Made by a program: the position numbers and the translations under genes
Part shown: positions 32,867-42,787 of the stretch, one piece after another
How positions within the stretch are numbered: the stretch's first letter is position 1
Layout of the letters: every line of letters begins with the position of its first letter
Notes under the pieces: generated by a model
Database searches by the model: none
The model's input: only the letters and a program-made list of their open reading frames with translations
Told to the model about the DNA's origin: nothing
From: Cherax quadricarinatus
Taxonomy: Eukaryota; Arthropoda; Malacostraca; Decapoda; Parastacidae
Assembly: GCF_038502225.1 (NCBI RefSeq)
Contig: NC_091311.1
Span: 33,979,296 to 34,043,295, forward strand
Direction: 5' to 3'
DNA: 64,000 bases

Positions 32867-35800
32867 CCTGGAGTTTACCTGGAGTTTACCTGGAGAGAGT
32901 TTCGGGGGTCAACGCCCCCGCGGCCCGGTCTGTGACCAGGCCTCCTGGTGGATCAGCGCCTGATCAACCAGGCTGTTGCTGCTGGCTGCACGCAAACCAA
33001 CGTACGAGCCACAGCCCGGCTGATCAGGAACTGTCTTTAGGTGCTTGTCCAGTGCCAGCTTGAAGACTGCCAGGGGTCTGTTGGTAATCCCCCTTATGTG
33101 TGCTGGGAGGCAGTTGAACAGTCTCGGGCCCCTGACACTTATTGTATGGTCTCTTAACGTGCTAGTGACACCCCTGCTTTTCATTGGGGGGATGGTGCAT
33201 CGTCTGCCAAGTCTTTTGCTTTCGTAGTGAGTGATTTTCGTGTGCAAGTTTGGTACTAGTCCCTCTAGGATTTTCCAGGTGTATATAATCATGTATCTCT
33301 CCCTCCTGCGTTCCAGGGAATACAGGTTTAGAAACCTCAAGCGCTCCCAGTAATTGAGGTGTTTTATCTCCGTTATGCGCGCCGTGAAAGTTCTCTGTAC
33401 ATTTTCTAGGTCGGCAATTTCACCTGCCTTGAAAGGTGCTGTTAGAGTGCAGCAATATTCCAGCCTAGATAGAACAAGTGACCTGAAGAGTGTCATCATG
33501 GGCTTGGCCTCCCTAGTTTTGAAGGTTCTCATTATCCATCCTGTCATTTTTCTAGCAGATGCGATTGATACAATGTTATGGTCCTTGAAGGTGAGATCCT
33601 CCGACATAATCACTCCTAGGTCTTTGACGTTGGTGTTTCGCTCTATTTTGTGGCCAGAATTTGTTTTGTACTCTGATGAAGATTTAATTTCCTCATGTTT
33701 ACCATATCTGAGTAATTGAAATTTCTCATCGTTGAACTTCATATTGTTTTCTGCAGCCCACTGAAAGATTTGGTTGATGTCCGCCTGGAGCCTTGCAGTG
33801 TCTGCAATGGAAGACACTGTCATGCAGATTCGGGTGTCATCTGCAAAGGAAGACACGGTGCTGTGGCTGACATCCTTGTCTATGTCGGATATGAGGATGA
33901 GGAACAAGATGGGAGCTAGTACTGTGCCTTGTGGGACAGAGCTTGTCACCGTAGCTGCCTCGGACTTTACTCTGTTGACGACTACTCTCTGTGTTCTGTT
34001 AGTGAGGAAATTATAGATCCATCGACCGACTTTTCCTGTTATTCCTTTAGCGCGCATTTTGTGCGCTATTACGCCATGGTCACACTTGTCGAAGGCTTTT
34101 GCAAAGTCTGTATATATTACATCTGCATTCTTTTTGTCTTCTAGTGCATTTAGGACCTTGTCGTAGTGATCCAGTAGTTGAGACAGACAGGAGCGACCTG
34201 TTCTAAACCCATGTTGCCCTGGGTTGTGTAACTGATGGGTTTCTAGATGGGTGGTGATCTTGCTTCTTAGGACCCTTTCAAAGATTTTTATGATATGGGA
34301 TGTTAGTGCTATTGGTCTGTAGTTCTTTGCTGTTGCTTTACTGCCCCCTTTGTGGAGTGGGGCTATGTCTGTTGTTTTTAGTAACTGAGGGACGACCCCC
34401 GTGTCCATGCTCCCTCTCCATAGGATGGAAAAGGCTCGTGATAGGGGCTTCTTGCAGTTCTTGATGAACACAGAGTTCCATGAGTCTGGCCCTGGGGCAG
34501 AGTGCATGGGCATGTCATTTATCGCCTGTTCGAAGTCATTTGGCGTCAGGATAACATCGGATAGGCTTGTGTTAGTCAAATTTTGTGGCTCTCTCATAAA
34601 AAATTCATTTTGGTCTTCGACTCTCAGTCTGGTTAGCGGCTTGCTAAAAACTGAGTCATATTGGGACTTGAGTAGCTCACTCATTTCCTTGCTGTCATCT
34701 GTGTAGGACCCATCTTGTTTAAGTAGGGGCCCAATACTGGACGTTGTTCTCGATTTTGATTTGGCATAGGAGAAGAAATACTTTGGGTTTCTTTCGATTT
34801 CATTTATGGCTTTTAGTTCTTCCCGCGATTCCTGACTCCTAAAGGATTCTTTTAGCTTAAGTTCGATGCTTGCTATTTCTCTGACCAGTGTCTCCCTGCG
34901 CATTTCAGATATATTGACCTCTTTTAGCCGCTCTGTTATTCTTTTCCGTCGCCTGTAAAGGGAGCGCCTGTCTCTTTCTATTTTACATCTACTCCTCCTT
35001 TTTCTTAGAGGAATAAGCCTTGTGCATACATCGAGTGCCACCGAGTTAATCTGTTCTAGGCATAAGTTTGGGTCTGTGTTGCTTAGTATATCTTCCCAGC
35101 TTATATCGGTTAGGACTTGGTTTACTTGGTCCCACTTTATGTTTTTGTTATTGAAGTTGAATTTGGTGAATGCTCCCTCATGACTAGTCTCATTTTGTCG
35201 GTCTGGGGCTCCATGCATACATGTCTGAACCTCAATTATGTTGTGATCTGAGTATATTGTTTTTGATATGGTGACATTTCTTATCAGATCATCATTGTTA
35301 GTGAAGATGAGGTCTAGTGTATTCTCCAGTCTTGTAGGCTCTATTATTTGCTGGTTTAAATTGAATTTTGTGCAGAGATTTAAAAGCTCGTGTGAGTGTG
35401 AGTTTTCATCAGAGCTGCCTCCTGGTGTTATTTCTGCAACAATATTATTTGCTATATTCCTCCATTTTAGGTGCCTTAAGTTGAAATCCCCCAGGAGCAA
35501 GATGTTGGGTGCAGGAGCTGGAAGATTTTCCAGACAGTGGTCAATTTTTAACAGCTGTTCCTGGAATTGCTGGGATGTTGCATCCGGAGGCTTGTAGACT
35601 ACCACAATGACTAGGTTTTGGTTCTCGACCTTTACTGCTAAAACTTCCACTACGTCATTTGAGGCATTAAGCAGTTCTGTGCAAACAAGTGACTCTGCAA
35701 TGTACAGGCCAACCCCCCCCTTTTGCCTGTTCACTCTGTCACATCTGTATAGGTTGTAACCTGGGATCCATACTTCGTTGTCCAAGTGATCCTTTATGTG

Positions 35801-35888
35801 GGTCTCAGTGAAAGCCGCGAACATTGCCTTTGCCTCTGCAAGCAGTCCACGGATGAAAGGTATTTTGTTGTTTGTAGCTGGCTTTAGA
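32867..35888 (-). mobile_element. Family B LINE copy B5, longest copy, tail to tail with B4
   Basis: The minus strand carries nearly the whole ORF2, then the family 3' end and two to three 11-bp tail units (ACCTGGAGTTT on the + strand at 32867-32895). At its 5' edge (35884-35922) the + strand reads GACCCCGGAACTCTCTCC and AGGTAAACTCCAGGTA. This is the family 3' end in the opposite orientation, so B5 is bracketed by inverted tail sequences. Confidence 0.92.
32909..35824 (-). CDS. Family B ORF2: endonuclease-reverse transcriptase, uninterrupted 971 codons
   Basis: Domains in order: AP-endonuclease-like (residues ~1-205: FAAFTETHI, RQKGGVGLYIAESL, VVVYKPPD, LLGDFNLRHLKW, YSDHNIIEVQ), basic coiled linker (~270-370), RT (~490-760: APLHKGGSKATAKNYRPIAL, QHGFRTGRSCLSQLL, IYTDFAKAFDKCDHGV, SSVPQGTVLAPILFLILISD, FADDTRICM), thumb, and C-terminus with RGPRLFNCLPAH. 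All RT catalytic Asp are present. The frame stays open about 20 codons upstream of the first Met (GLKPATNNKIPFIRGLL), which belong to the endonuclease. The domain's N-terminal Asn is lost by 5' truncation, so the Met is not the native start. No ORF1 is seen. A CR1-group-like protein, probably immobile as it stands. Confidence 0.9.
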   Translation of the reverse strand: MFAAFTETHIKDHLDNEVWIPGYNLYRCDRVNRQKGGVGLYIAESLVCTELLNASNDVVEVLAVKVENQNLVIVVVYKPPDATSQQFQEQLLKIDHCLENLPAPAPNILLLGDFNLRHLKWRNIANNIVAEITPGGSSDENSHSHELLNLCTKFNLNQQIIEPTRLENTLDLIFTNNDDLIRNVTISKTIYSDHNIIEVQTCMHGAPDRQNETSHEGAFTKFNFNNKNIKWDQVNQVLTDISWEDILSNTDPNLCLEQINSVALDVCTRLIPLRKRRSRCKIERDRRSLYRRRKRITERLKEVNISEMRRETLVREIASIELKLKESFRSQESREELKAINEIERNPKYFFSYAKSKSRTTSSIGPLLKQDGSYTDDSKEMSELLKSQYDSVFSKPLTRLRVEDQNEFFMREPQNLTNTSLSDVILTPNDFEQAINDMPMHSAPGPDSWNSVFIKNCKKPLSRAFSILWRGSMDTGVVPQLLKTTDIAPLHKGGSKATAKNYRPIALTSHIIKIFERVLRSKITTHLETHQLHNPGQHGFRTGRSCLSQLLDHYDKVLNALEDKKNADVIYTDFAKAFDKCDHGVIAHKMRAKGITGKVGRWIYNFLTNRTQRVVVNRVKSEAATVTSSVPQGTVLAPILFLILISDIDKDVSHSTVSSFADDTRICMTVSSIADTARLQADINQIFQWAAENNMKFNDEKFQLLRYGKHEEIKSSSEYKTNSGHKIERNTNVKDLGVIMSEDLTFKDHNIVSIASARKMTGWIMRTFKTREAKPMMTLFRSLVLSRLEYCCTLTAPFKAGEIADLENVQRTFTARITEIKHLNYWERLRFLNLYSLERRRERYMIIYTWKILEGLVPNLHTKITHYESKRLGRRCTIPPMKSRGVTSTLRDHTISVRGPRLFNCLPAHIRGITNRPLAVFKLALDKHLKTVPDQPGCGSYVGLRAASSNSLVDQALIHQEAWSQTGPRGR

Positions 35889-35996
35889 CCCCGGAACTCT
35901 CTCCAGGTAAACTCCAGGTAATGATTACATGTCGGTTGGCTACATGAAAAGCGGATTTAAGGTCAAGGAAGGTAGTGTATGAGCTGTCAGTGAATC

Positions 35997-36130
35997 ACAT
36001 CATCAGAAGCTTGAAATGTTGCATAAAAGAGGAAGAGGTCCAAGCAAATACAGGCACAGGGAGCTCCCAGCGCTTGTATTTGTTTGGACCTCGTCTTTTT
36101 CGCAACATTGCAAGTTCCTGATGATGTGTT
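35997..36130. repeat. Imperfect palindrome, ~57-bp arms
   Basis: Left arm CATCATCAGAAGCTTG through AAGAGGTCCAAGCAAATACA; right arm TGTATTTGTTTGGACCTCGT through CAAGTTCCTGATGATG. The arms differ at about ten positions. The loop is GGCACAGGGAGCTCCCAGCG. It can form a long hairpin; origin unknown. Confidence 0.75.
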
Positions 36131-36329
36131 GATTGCAACACGAAAGACCTAGAGGTATCATTTAACTCGCCCCGTGGTTGTTTTGCATACAGAGAGACTT
36201 GAAGCCTTGTTTCACTTGTCTTCGTATGAATCGATGACGTCCCCAGTGGCTGGAACGTTTCCCTATATTCCCTGGCCAGCACGTTTCATTTTCATTTCAT
36301 CACACTGAAAGTTAAGACACATGTGCAAC

Positions 36330-36385
36330 ATCTGGATATCTTTATTGTAGACGTTTCGCCATCCAGTGGCTTTATCAATACAGAT
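36330..36385 (-). ncRNA. Hammerhead ribozyme-like motif, best copy
   Basis: On the minus strand: ATCTG (stem I), TATTGATAA (degenerate CUGAUGA box), GCCA-CTGGA-TGGC (stem II), GAAA, C, then GTCT-ACAATAA-AGAT (possible stem III), then ATC and CAGAT (stem I partner). The order and pairing fit a hammerhead, but the first core box departs from consensus, so activity is doubtful. Hammerheads are known in Penelope-like elements of invertebrates, a plausible source. Confidence 0.4.
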
Positions 36386-36444
36386 TCTGGGACATAATTA
36401 GAAGACAGTAGAAGTATATACACCACATCACACTGTTTAGATGT

Positions 36445-36560
36445 ATCTGCCTGAAATGCCTAGGCATGCTAGTGGCCTTCTTTGTAATTAATATTTTATA
36501 ATATGTAAACCACACATTATAATCTTCACAGAGAAAAAAACATTTCAATTTCATTATATA
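36445..36560 (+). mobile_element. Family C 3' UTR fragment
   Basis: GCCTGAAATGCCTAGGCATG, CTAGTGGCCTTCTTTG and ATGTAAACCACACATTATAA match the family C 3' UTR at 24958-25050. Confidence 0.7.
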
Positions 36561-37008
36561 CATCTCCATTGTATATATTCTTGCATTAAAAAGTTCTGTA
36601 TTACTGCATTATCTTCGCTGTAGGTTGTGTGTATTAAATAATCATTATGGATTGTGTACCTTTATCATTGGAGTGCTGCAGATAATGGCTCAATCGTTCT
36701 CAAGGTTAAAGTCGTCCATCTTCCATGAAATGTATTATACATATTAATTATTGATCAATTTAATTTGTAAATATTTCAAAAGGAAACTACACAGTGCTAC
36801 GTCAGAAGGCATTTACCTAAAATTTTATCATGTTGGTTCACAAGCAAGAAAGGCTTTAAAAATTGTCCAAGTTTGCCTTTAAAATGCTATTACGTTTGTA
36901 CTGTGAAAACAAAACTCGTGAATATGAAGATAGCAGTGGTTGTCATGGTAACTGATGTAAACAAGACATAGGCACAGCTCCACGCTGAAAGTTCACAAGA
37001 CGTTTATT
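36561..37008. other. No gene recognised
   Basis: AT-rich unique-looking sequence leading into the minisatellite. Confidence 0.5.
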
Positions 37009-37010
37009 GT

Positions 37011-38468
37011 GTGGCAGTTACCCGCTTCTGAAGCTCCTCTGTGGCAGTGTTACCCGCTTCTGAAGTTCCTATGTGGCAGTGTTACCCGCTTCTGAAGTTC
37101 CTATGTGGCAGTGTTACCCGCTTCTGAAGTTCCTATGTGGCAGTGTTACCCGCTTCTGAAGTTCCTATGTGGCAGTGTTACCCGCTTCTGAAGTTCCTAT
37201 GTGGCAGTGTTACCCGCTTCTGAAGTTCCTATGTGGCAGTGTTACCCGCTTCTGAAACTCCTATGTGGCAGTGTTACCCGCTTCTGAAGTTCCTATGTGG
37301 CAGTGTTACTCGCTTCTGAAGTTCCTATGTGGCAGTGTTACGCGCTTCTGAAGCTCCTATGTGGCAGTGTTACCCGCTTCTGAAGTTCCTATGTGGCAGT
37401 GTTACCCGCTTCTGAAGTTCCTATGTGGCAGTGTTACCCGCTTCTGAAGTTCCTATGTGGCAGTGTTACCCGCTTCTGAAGCTCCTATGTGGCAGTATTA
37501 CCCGCTTCTGAAGTTCCTATGTGGCAGTGTTACCCGCTTCTGAAGCTCCTATGTGACAGTTTTACCCGCTTCTGAAGTTCCTATGTGGCAGTGTTACCCG
37601 CTTCTGAAGCTCCTATGTGGCAGTGTTACCCGCTTCTGAAGTTCCTATGTGGCAGTGTTACCCGCTTCTGAAGCTCCTATGTGGCAGTGTTACCCGCTTC
37701 TGAAGTTCCTATGTGGCAGTGTTACCCGCTTCTGAAGTTCCTATGTGGCAGTGTTACCCGCTTCTGAAGTTCCTATGTGGCAGTGTTACCCGCTTCTGAA
37801 ACTCCTATGTGGCAGTGTTACCCGCTTCTGAAGCTCCTATGTGGCAGTGTTACCCGCTTCTGAAGTTCCTATGTGGCAGTGTTACCCGCTTCTGAAGTTC
37901 CTATGTGGCAGTGTTACCCGCTTCTGAAGTTCCTATGTGGCAGTGTTACCCACTTCTGAAACTCCTATGTGGCAGTGTTACCCGCTTCTGAAGCTCCTAT
38001 GTGGCAGTGTTACCCGCTTCTGAAGTTCCTATGTGGCAGTGTTACCCGCTTCTGAAGTTCCTATGTGGCAGTGTTACCCGCTTCTGAAGTTCCTATGTGG
38101 CAGTGTTACCCGCTTCTGAAACTCCTATGTGACAGTGTTACCCGCTTCTGAAACTCCTATGTGACAGTGTTAACCGCTTCTGAAACTCCTATGTGGCAGT
38201 GTTACCCGCTTCTGAAGTTCCTATGTGGCAGTGTTACCCGCTTCTGAAGTTCCTATGTGGCAGTGTTACCCGCTTCTGAAGTTCCTATGTGGCAGTGTTT
38301 CCCGCTTCTGAAGTTCCTATGTGGCAGTGTTACCCGCTTCTGAAGTTCCTATGTGGCAGTGTTACCCGCTTCTGAAGTTCCTATGTGGCAGTGTTACCCG
38401 CTTCTGAAACTCCTATGTGACAGTGTTACCCGCTTCTGAAACTCCTATGTGGCAGTGTTACCCGCTTA
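37011..38468. repeat. 32-bp minisatellite, ~46 units
   Basis: The unit starts GTGGCAGTGTTACCC and ends GAAGTTCCTAT. From 37041 to 38449 there are exactly 44 units of 32 bp with no length change; the first unit (37011) is 30 bp. Variants differ at the GAAGTT/GAAGCT/GAAACT site and GTGGCAG/GTGACAG. Between 37649 and 38128 the five-unit order GCT-GTT-GTT-GTT-ACT repeats three times, a 160-bp higher-order period. Confidence 0.95.
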
Positions 38469-38689
38469 TGTAGCCTGTGTGTAGTATCTCGAAGTTTAAC
38501 GTTATGTATAACTGAAGTTGGTTAAACAAGACTAAATAAAAATATAGCTTGGTAAAGACAACACCAAACAGAACAGTAACTGATTATTGTCTAGGAATAC
38601 CTTTCCTCTACTTCATATAACGAGTATTTAGTCTCTGTCTTTGTTCTTCCGTCTCCCTCTCTCTTACACACAATTAGAAGCACGAGCAT

Positions 38690-39870
38690 ACTCTCGCTAG
38701 CTTTTGAAGACAGACGGGCATCGTTAAACTTCAGACCAGTGTCGCTGACATGCATTTTATGGATATTATCAGGAAAAACAGTGGTGGAACACCTAAAATG
38801 TAGTGGGTGCATACATGACAACCAGCACGGCTTTAGAGATGGTAAATTTTGCCTCACAAGCCTAATTGAGTTCTTCGACAAGGTAACAGAAGACAGGAGA
38901 GAGGGATAGGCAGCTTCCATCTTCTTGGACTGTAAGAAGGCTTTTGTCACAGTGCCGCACAAGAGACTAATACAGAAGCTAGAGTAGGAGGTAGGAATTA
39001 CAGGGAAAACAATACAGTGGATTAAACGCGTACCTGACAGGTGTCGGAATGGGTGTTATTTCTTGTATACGTGAATAACATGGCGAAAGGGATAGTCAGA
39101 GGTATCCCTGTTCGCAGGTGTAAATCTAATGAGAATACTATTAGACATGGACTAGGACAGACTACAACTGGATATGGACAGGCTGCTGGCCTGGTGTGAC
39201 AAGTGGCTACTGGAGTTCAACCCCAGCAAGTGCAAAGTGATGAAGCTTGGGGAAGGGCAAAGACCGCAGACGGAGTACAGACTAAATAGGGGGACAAACC
39301 TTAGTTAAGGAGAAGGATCAGGGGTGAGGATTGTATCGAGCACATCGTATGAGGCGCACATGAATCAGTTTAATGCAGTAGATGTGCCTCTGGTAAATTA
39401 AAGAGTAGCTTTTAGACATCTAAGTAAGGAGCCATTCACGATTCTGTGTGCTAATTTCTTGACATGCTTGACCAGTGTAGAACCCACACCTAGTTAAGCA
39501 TGTCAAGAAAAGAGAGAAAGAGCAGAGTTATGCAACGAAACTAGTCCCGTAACTAAGGAGTATGCCTGATGATTCTGGAGAACAGGAGGATTAGGGGTGA
39601 CATGATAACGTACAAAATACTAAGACGAATTGACAGAGTGTATGTTGACAGAGATGGGAAGCAGGAACACGAGGGCACAACTGGAAGTTGAAAACTCAGA
39701 TTAGTCACAGGACGTAGTATTTCTTGAGCATTAGAGCGGTCAGGAAGAGGAACTACCTAGAGAGTGAAGAGGTAATGGCAGGATCCATACATAGCTTTAA
39801 AGGTATGATAAGGTTCTCGAAGCCAGGAGTGAATCTAGTAGCAATTAACGAAGAGGCGGGGTCAGGAGCT
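38690..39870 (+). mobile_element. Family E LINE, strongly decayed
   Basis: Broken frames match the E protein at 58484-59920: HDNQHGFRDGKF, SIFLDCKKAFVTVPHKRLIQ, WLLEFNPSKCKVMKLGEGQR, and finally RNYLESEEVMAGSIHSFKGM. Stops, deletions (the RT box region is shortened) and frameshifts throughout. Confidence 0.8.
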
Positions 39871-40080
39871 GAGACTCAACCTCTGCAACAACATATAAGT
39901 GAGTATATATACGAGTACGCGAATACGCGCGCACGCACAGACGCAGACACACACAGCGACCAGTGAAGAGGCGGGGCCAGGAGCTTGGAATCGACCCCTG
40001 CAACCTCAACTAGCTGAGTACACACATTGAAGAGGCGGGGCCAGGAGCTATGTATTGACCCTTGCAATAGGCGAGTATCT
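39850..40080 (+). mobile_element. Stacked family E 3' termini
   Basis: The E terminal motif GAAGAGGCGGGGCCAGGAGC, followed by CGACCCCTGCAA and a GAGTA end, occurs three times (39850, 39966, 40030). TA/GCAC-rich tails lie between the first two. They look like successive insertions or tandem duplication of an E end. Confidence 0.75.
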
Positions 40081-40455
40081 AGCCTAGACAGGACTCGCAG
40101 CAATGGTTTTAAGTTGGAAAAATTCAGATTCAGGAAGGATATAGGAAAGTACTGGTTTGGTAATAGAGTTGTGGATGAGTGGAACAAACTCCCAAGTACC
40201 GTTATAGAGGCCAGAACGTTGTGTAGCTTTAAAAATAGGTTGGATAAATACATGAGTAGATGTGGGTGGGTGTGAGTTAGACCTGATAGCTTGTGCTAAC
40301 AGGTCGGTTGCCGTGTTCCTCCCTTAAGTCAATGTGACCTGACCTGACTAGGTTGGGTGCTTTGGCTTAAGCCGGTAGGAGACTTGGACCTGCCTCGCAT
40401 GGGCCAGTAGGCCTTCTGCAGTGTTCCTTCGTTCTTATGTTCTTCTTATGTTCTT
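40081..40455 (+). mobile_element. Family A-related 3' end
   Basis: Encodes FRKDIGKYWFGNRVVDEWNK and FKNRLDKYMSRCGWV, the family A C-terminus with substitutions. A longer 3' UTR (GGGCCAGTAGGCCTTCTGCA) and a TTCTTATGTTCTTCTTATG tail follow. A subfamily distinct from A1/A2. Confidence 0.85.
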
Positions 40456-40611
40456 AAATAGGTGAGTACACACTACCGACGTCAACGCGCGCGCGTGCAT
40501 CTGCTACCTCTGTTGATAGCAGTTAAAAAAGTTCTATGACATCGTCCAAGAAAGAAAAAACGAAAGCCTCCAAAAAAAGAAAATCAGAAAGATTCTGACA
40601 GTCTTATTATC

Positions 40612-40612
<1 letters not shown>

Positions 40613-40702
<90 letters not shown>

Positions 40703-40704
40703 AT
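40613..40704. repeat. (TA)n microsatellite left of MITE G3
   Basis: TA units with two AAATA/TTATA interruptions. Confidence 0.95.
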
Positions 40705-41076
40705 GTCGTGCCGAATAGGCAGAACTTGCGATCTTGGCTTAAATAGCAACGCTCATCTTGCCATATAGGACAAGTGAAAATTTGTGCATGCAATAATTTC
40801 GCAAAAATCATTCTGAGCCTAACGAAAAAAATATGTTTCATTGTGTTTGTTTATTATTAAATTATTGTAAACTTATCTAAAATATATTTAGTTGGATTAG
40901 GCTAAATTAAATTGCGCTTGCTATAATAATGTTAGATAAGTTTTGTAAGGTTATTTTGGTACAAAATTATTAATTTTTACATTATCATAAATTAAAAAAA
41001 TGATCTTATCTTTTATAATGAACTTATTTTTAAAGGAGTTCTTGCTAATTGACCAATTTTACCTATTCGGCACGAC
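40705..41076 (+). mobile_element. MITE G copy 3, complete
   Basis: 372 bp with near-perfect terminal inverted repeats GTCGTGCCGAATAGG and CCTATTCGGCACGAC. AT-rich interior, non-coding. TA arrays flank both ends. Confidence 0.85.
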
Positions 41077-41084
41077 GTGTATAA

Positions 41085-41221
<137 letters not shown>

Positions 41222-41360
41222 TCAGAGAAGAATATAAACGTCCTGCCGAATCCAGCGGAGTTACAGGATTAACATGGAAGGTATGTAGACTTCTGTTACT
41301 GTATTTGATGATTCACTGGATCAGCACCATGACCTTGCTCAAGGCAGCTGGATACAATTC

Positions 41361-41508
41361 AGTTTGATATTTTTATTATGCACTCCATATCTGTGGAAGG
41401 TTACCTTATCTTATCTCACGCAATTGACACGGTTCATGAATACTACTCCTCAAGCACTCTAATCTTTTGACCGGCACCACAAGATGGGTATGGGGCGCAT
41501 AATAAAGC
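41361..41508. repeat. Two inverted P-repeat ends
   Basis: TATTTTTATTATGCACTCCA on the left and TGGGTATGGGGCGCATAATA on the right are the P 3' end in opposite orientations. Confidence 0.6.
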
Positions 41509-41514
41509 AGGTAT

Positions 41515-41585
41515 GTTGATTAAGGGGCTCTTGATTCAAAGAACTGAAGCTGTTATCCCCATCCAAGGAGCAAACCTGAAAAATA
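41515..41585 (+). repeat. Dispersed repeat Q, fragment
   Basis: TAAGGGGCTCTTGATTCAAAG and CAAGGAGCAAACCTG match the start of the Q copies at 42338-42535 and 43335-43512. Confidence 0.55.
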
Positions 41586-41599
41586 GACAAATACGACTA

Positions 41600-41660
41600 T
41601 ATGAAAACTTTTTGGACGACGTTTCGCCCAGGCAGGGGACTTCATCAAGCGAGAAGATAA
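41600..41660 (-). ncRNA. Hammerhead-like motif
   Basis: The minus strand reads CTTGATGAAGTCCCCTGCC then TGGGCGAAACGTCGTCC. The first box is close to CUGAUGA, but the flanking stems are weak. Confidence 0.3.
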
Positions 41661-41699
41661 TCCTAAAAGAGAAGGGTAGGTGGGCGAGTCCCCTGTGGA

Positions 41700-42335
41700 A
41701 CGTGTAATTGAAGGGGCGGAGAAAACCTTAGCTGTCTCATCCCTTTGAGGTGTACTTTTTTTTTTAGTTCAATTTACTTCCATTAATACCTGAAAGTGGG
41801 CGTCAGGTCACACTGGTTGCTAAACGTCTTAGACGCTTCCTGGCTATAGAGGTTCTGCTAAACTAAGAACCACTGTCATGACCCCAAAATGCCGAGGGCT
41901 GATTCAAGGCACTTTCTCCTTTGCACATCGTCCTCCTTAACGATCAATGCTCCTTCATTTCAATTCATCATAGAGTTGCGGACATTTCACTGGGCCACGC
42001 AGGCGTTGCTCAAGTATCATTAGATTAATGGTGTATAATACCTACAACTAGACGAGTATGACACATGTACAACAGTTGGGTATGTATTGCCGAAACGTTT
42101 TGCCTGCTATGCAGTTTCTTCAGTCAGAGTTATCTTCTCTACTGGTATACAGTAAATATACTGTACAATTAAAACCTCCACTTCATTTGTGTCATTTTCA
42201 CCAACTGTCTACATCATGTCCTTATCTTTACCATGCGGTACGTCAGTCAGACGTTCAATAAACTGGAAGAACTCGTAGATATTTCTTAGCACATTTAAAA
42301 TTCAAGTTAAAATTTCCCTCTAACATTAGTCCACT
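41700..42335. other. No gene recognised
   Basis: Includes a further degraded motif of the same kind at 42060-42130 (minus strand CTGAAGAAACTGCATAGCAG, then GCAAAACG). The first exon of the downstream host gene may lie in or upstream of this stretch but is not identifiable. Confidence 0.4.
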
Positions 42336-42337
42336 AC

Positions 42338-42535
42338 TTACCGGTTATTATTATTATTATTATAATCAAAAAGAAGCGCTAAGCACTACTTACCGGTGAT
42401 TCATACACCACTGAAGAAAAAGAAATGAAATCTAATAAGGGGCTATACAGCGCCTGGGAAATGGAAGGCAAACAGGTTTAATCAAAGAAAAAGATCAAGA
42501 GCTCTTCATCAACATCAAGGAACCCTTTTAAAAAT
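42338..42535 (-). repeat. Dispersed repeat Q, copy in reverse orientation
   Basis: The reverse complement reads AAGGGTTCCTTGATGTTGAT, GAGCTCTTGATC, CAGGCGCTGTATAGCCCCTT and ends in GCGCTTCTTTTTGATTATAA with ATT repeats, like the + copy at 43335. Confidence 0.65.
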
Positions 42536-42787
42536 AGAAAAGAAACCATAGTGAATATACCTAGAAGTATATATTTATTAGTGATTGTACACAGGGTTGA
42601 TATTAAGCAATTTCTTAGATATTGAGAATTCTTGATTATTCAGGTACAAATAAGAAATCAAGGTTCCTTGTGCAAGTCATGATGCAGCTGTCAGCTGGTT
42701 ATCAACTCCGACAGGTAAAACAGCGTTCTAAACCAACTAACAAGCTGAAAATTAAAAACCACGAGTTATGTTCTTCACTGTTCCCAG

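Noticed and set aside
32909..35824. Interpretation of the 971-codon frame as a host gene
   Set aside because: Endonuclease-RT content and several near-identical truncated copies show it is a LINE.
37011..38468. Possible CRISPR array
   Set aside because: The 32-bp units are contiguous with no spacers, and the genome is eukaryotic.
38591..38962. Minus-strand 123-codon frame
   Set aside because: Antisense of a decayed family E RT on the plus strand.
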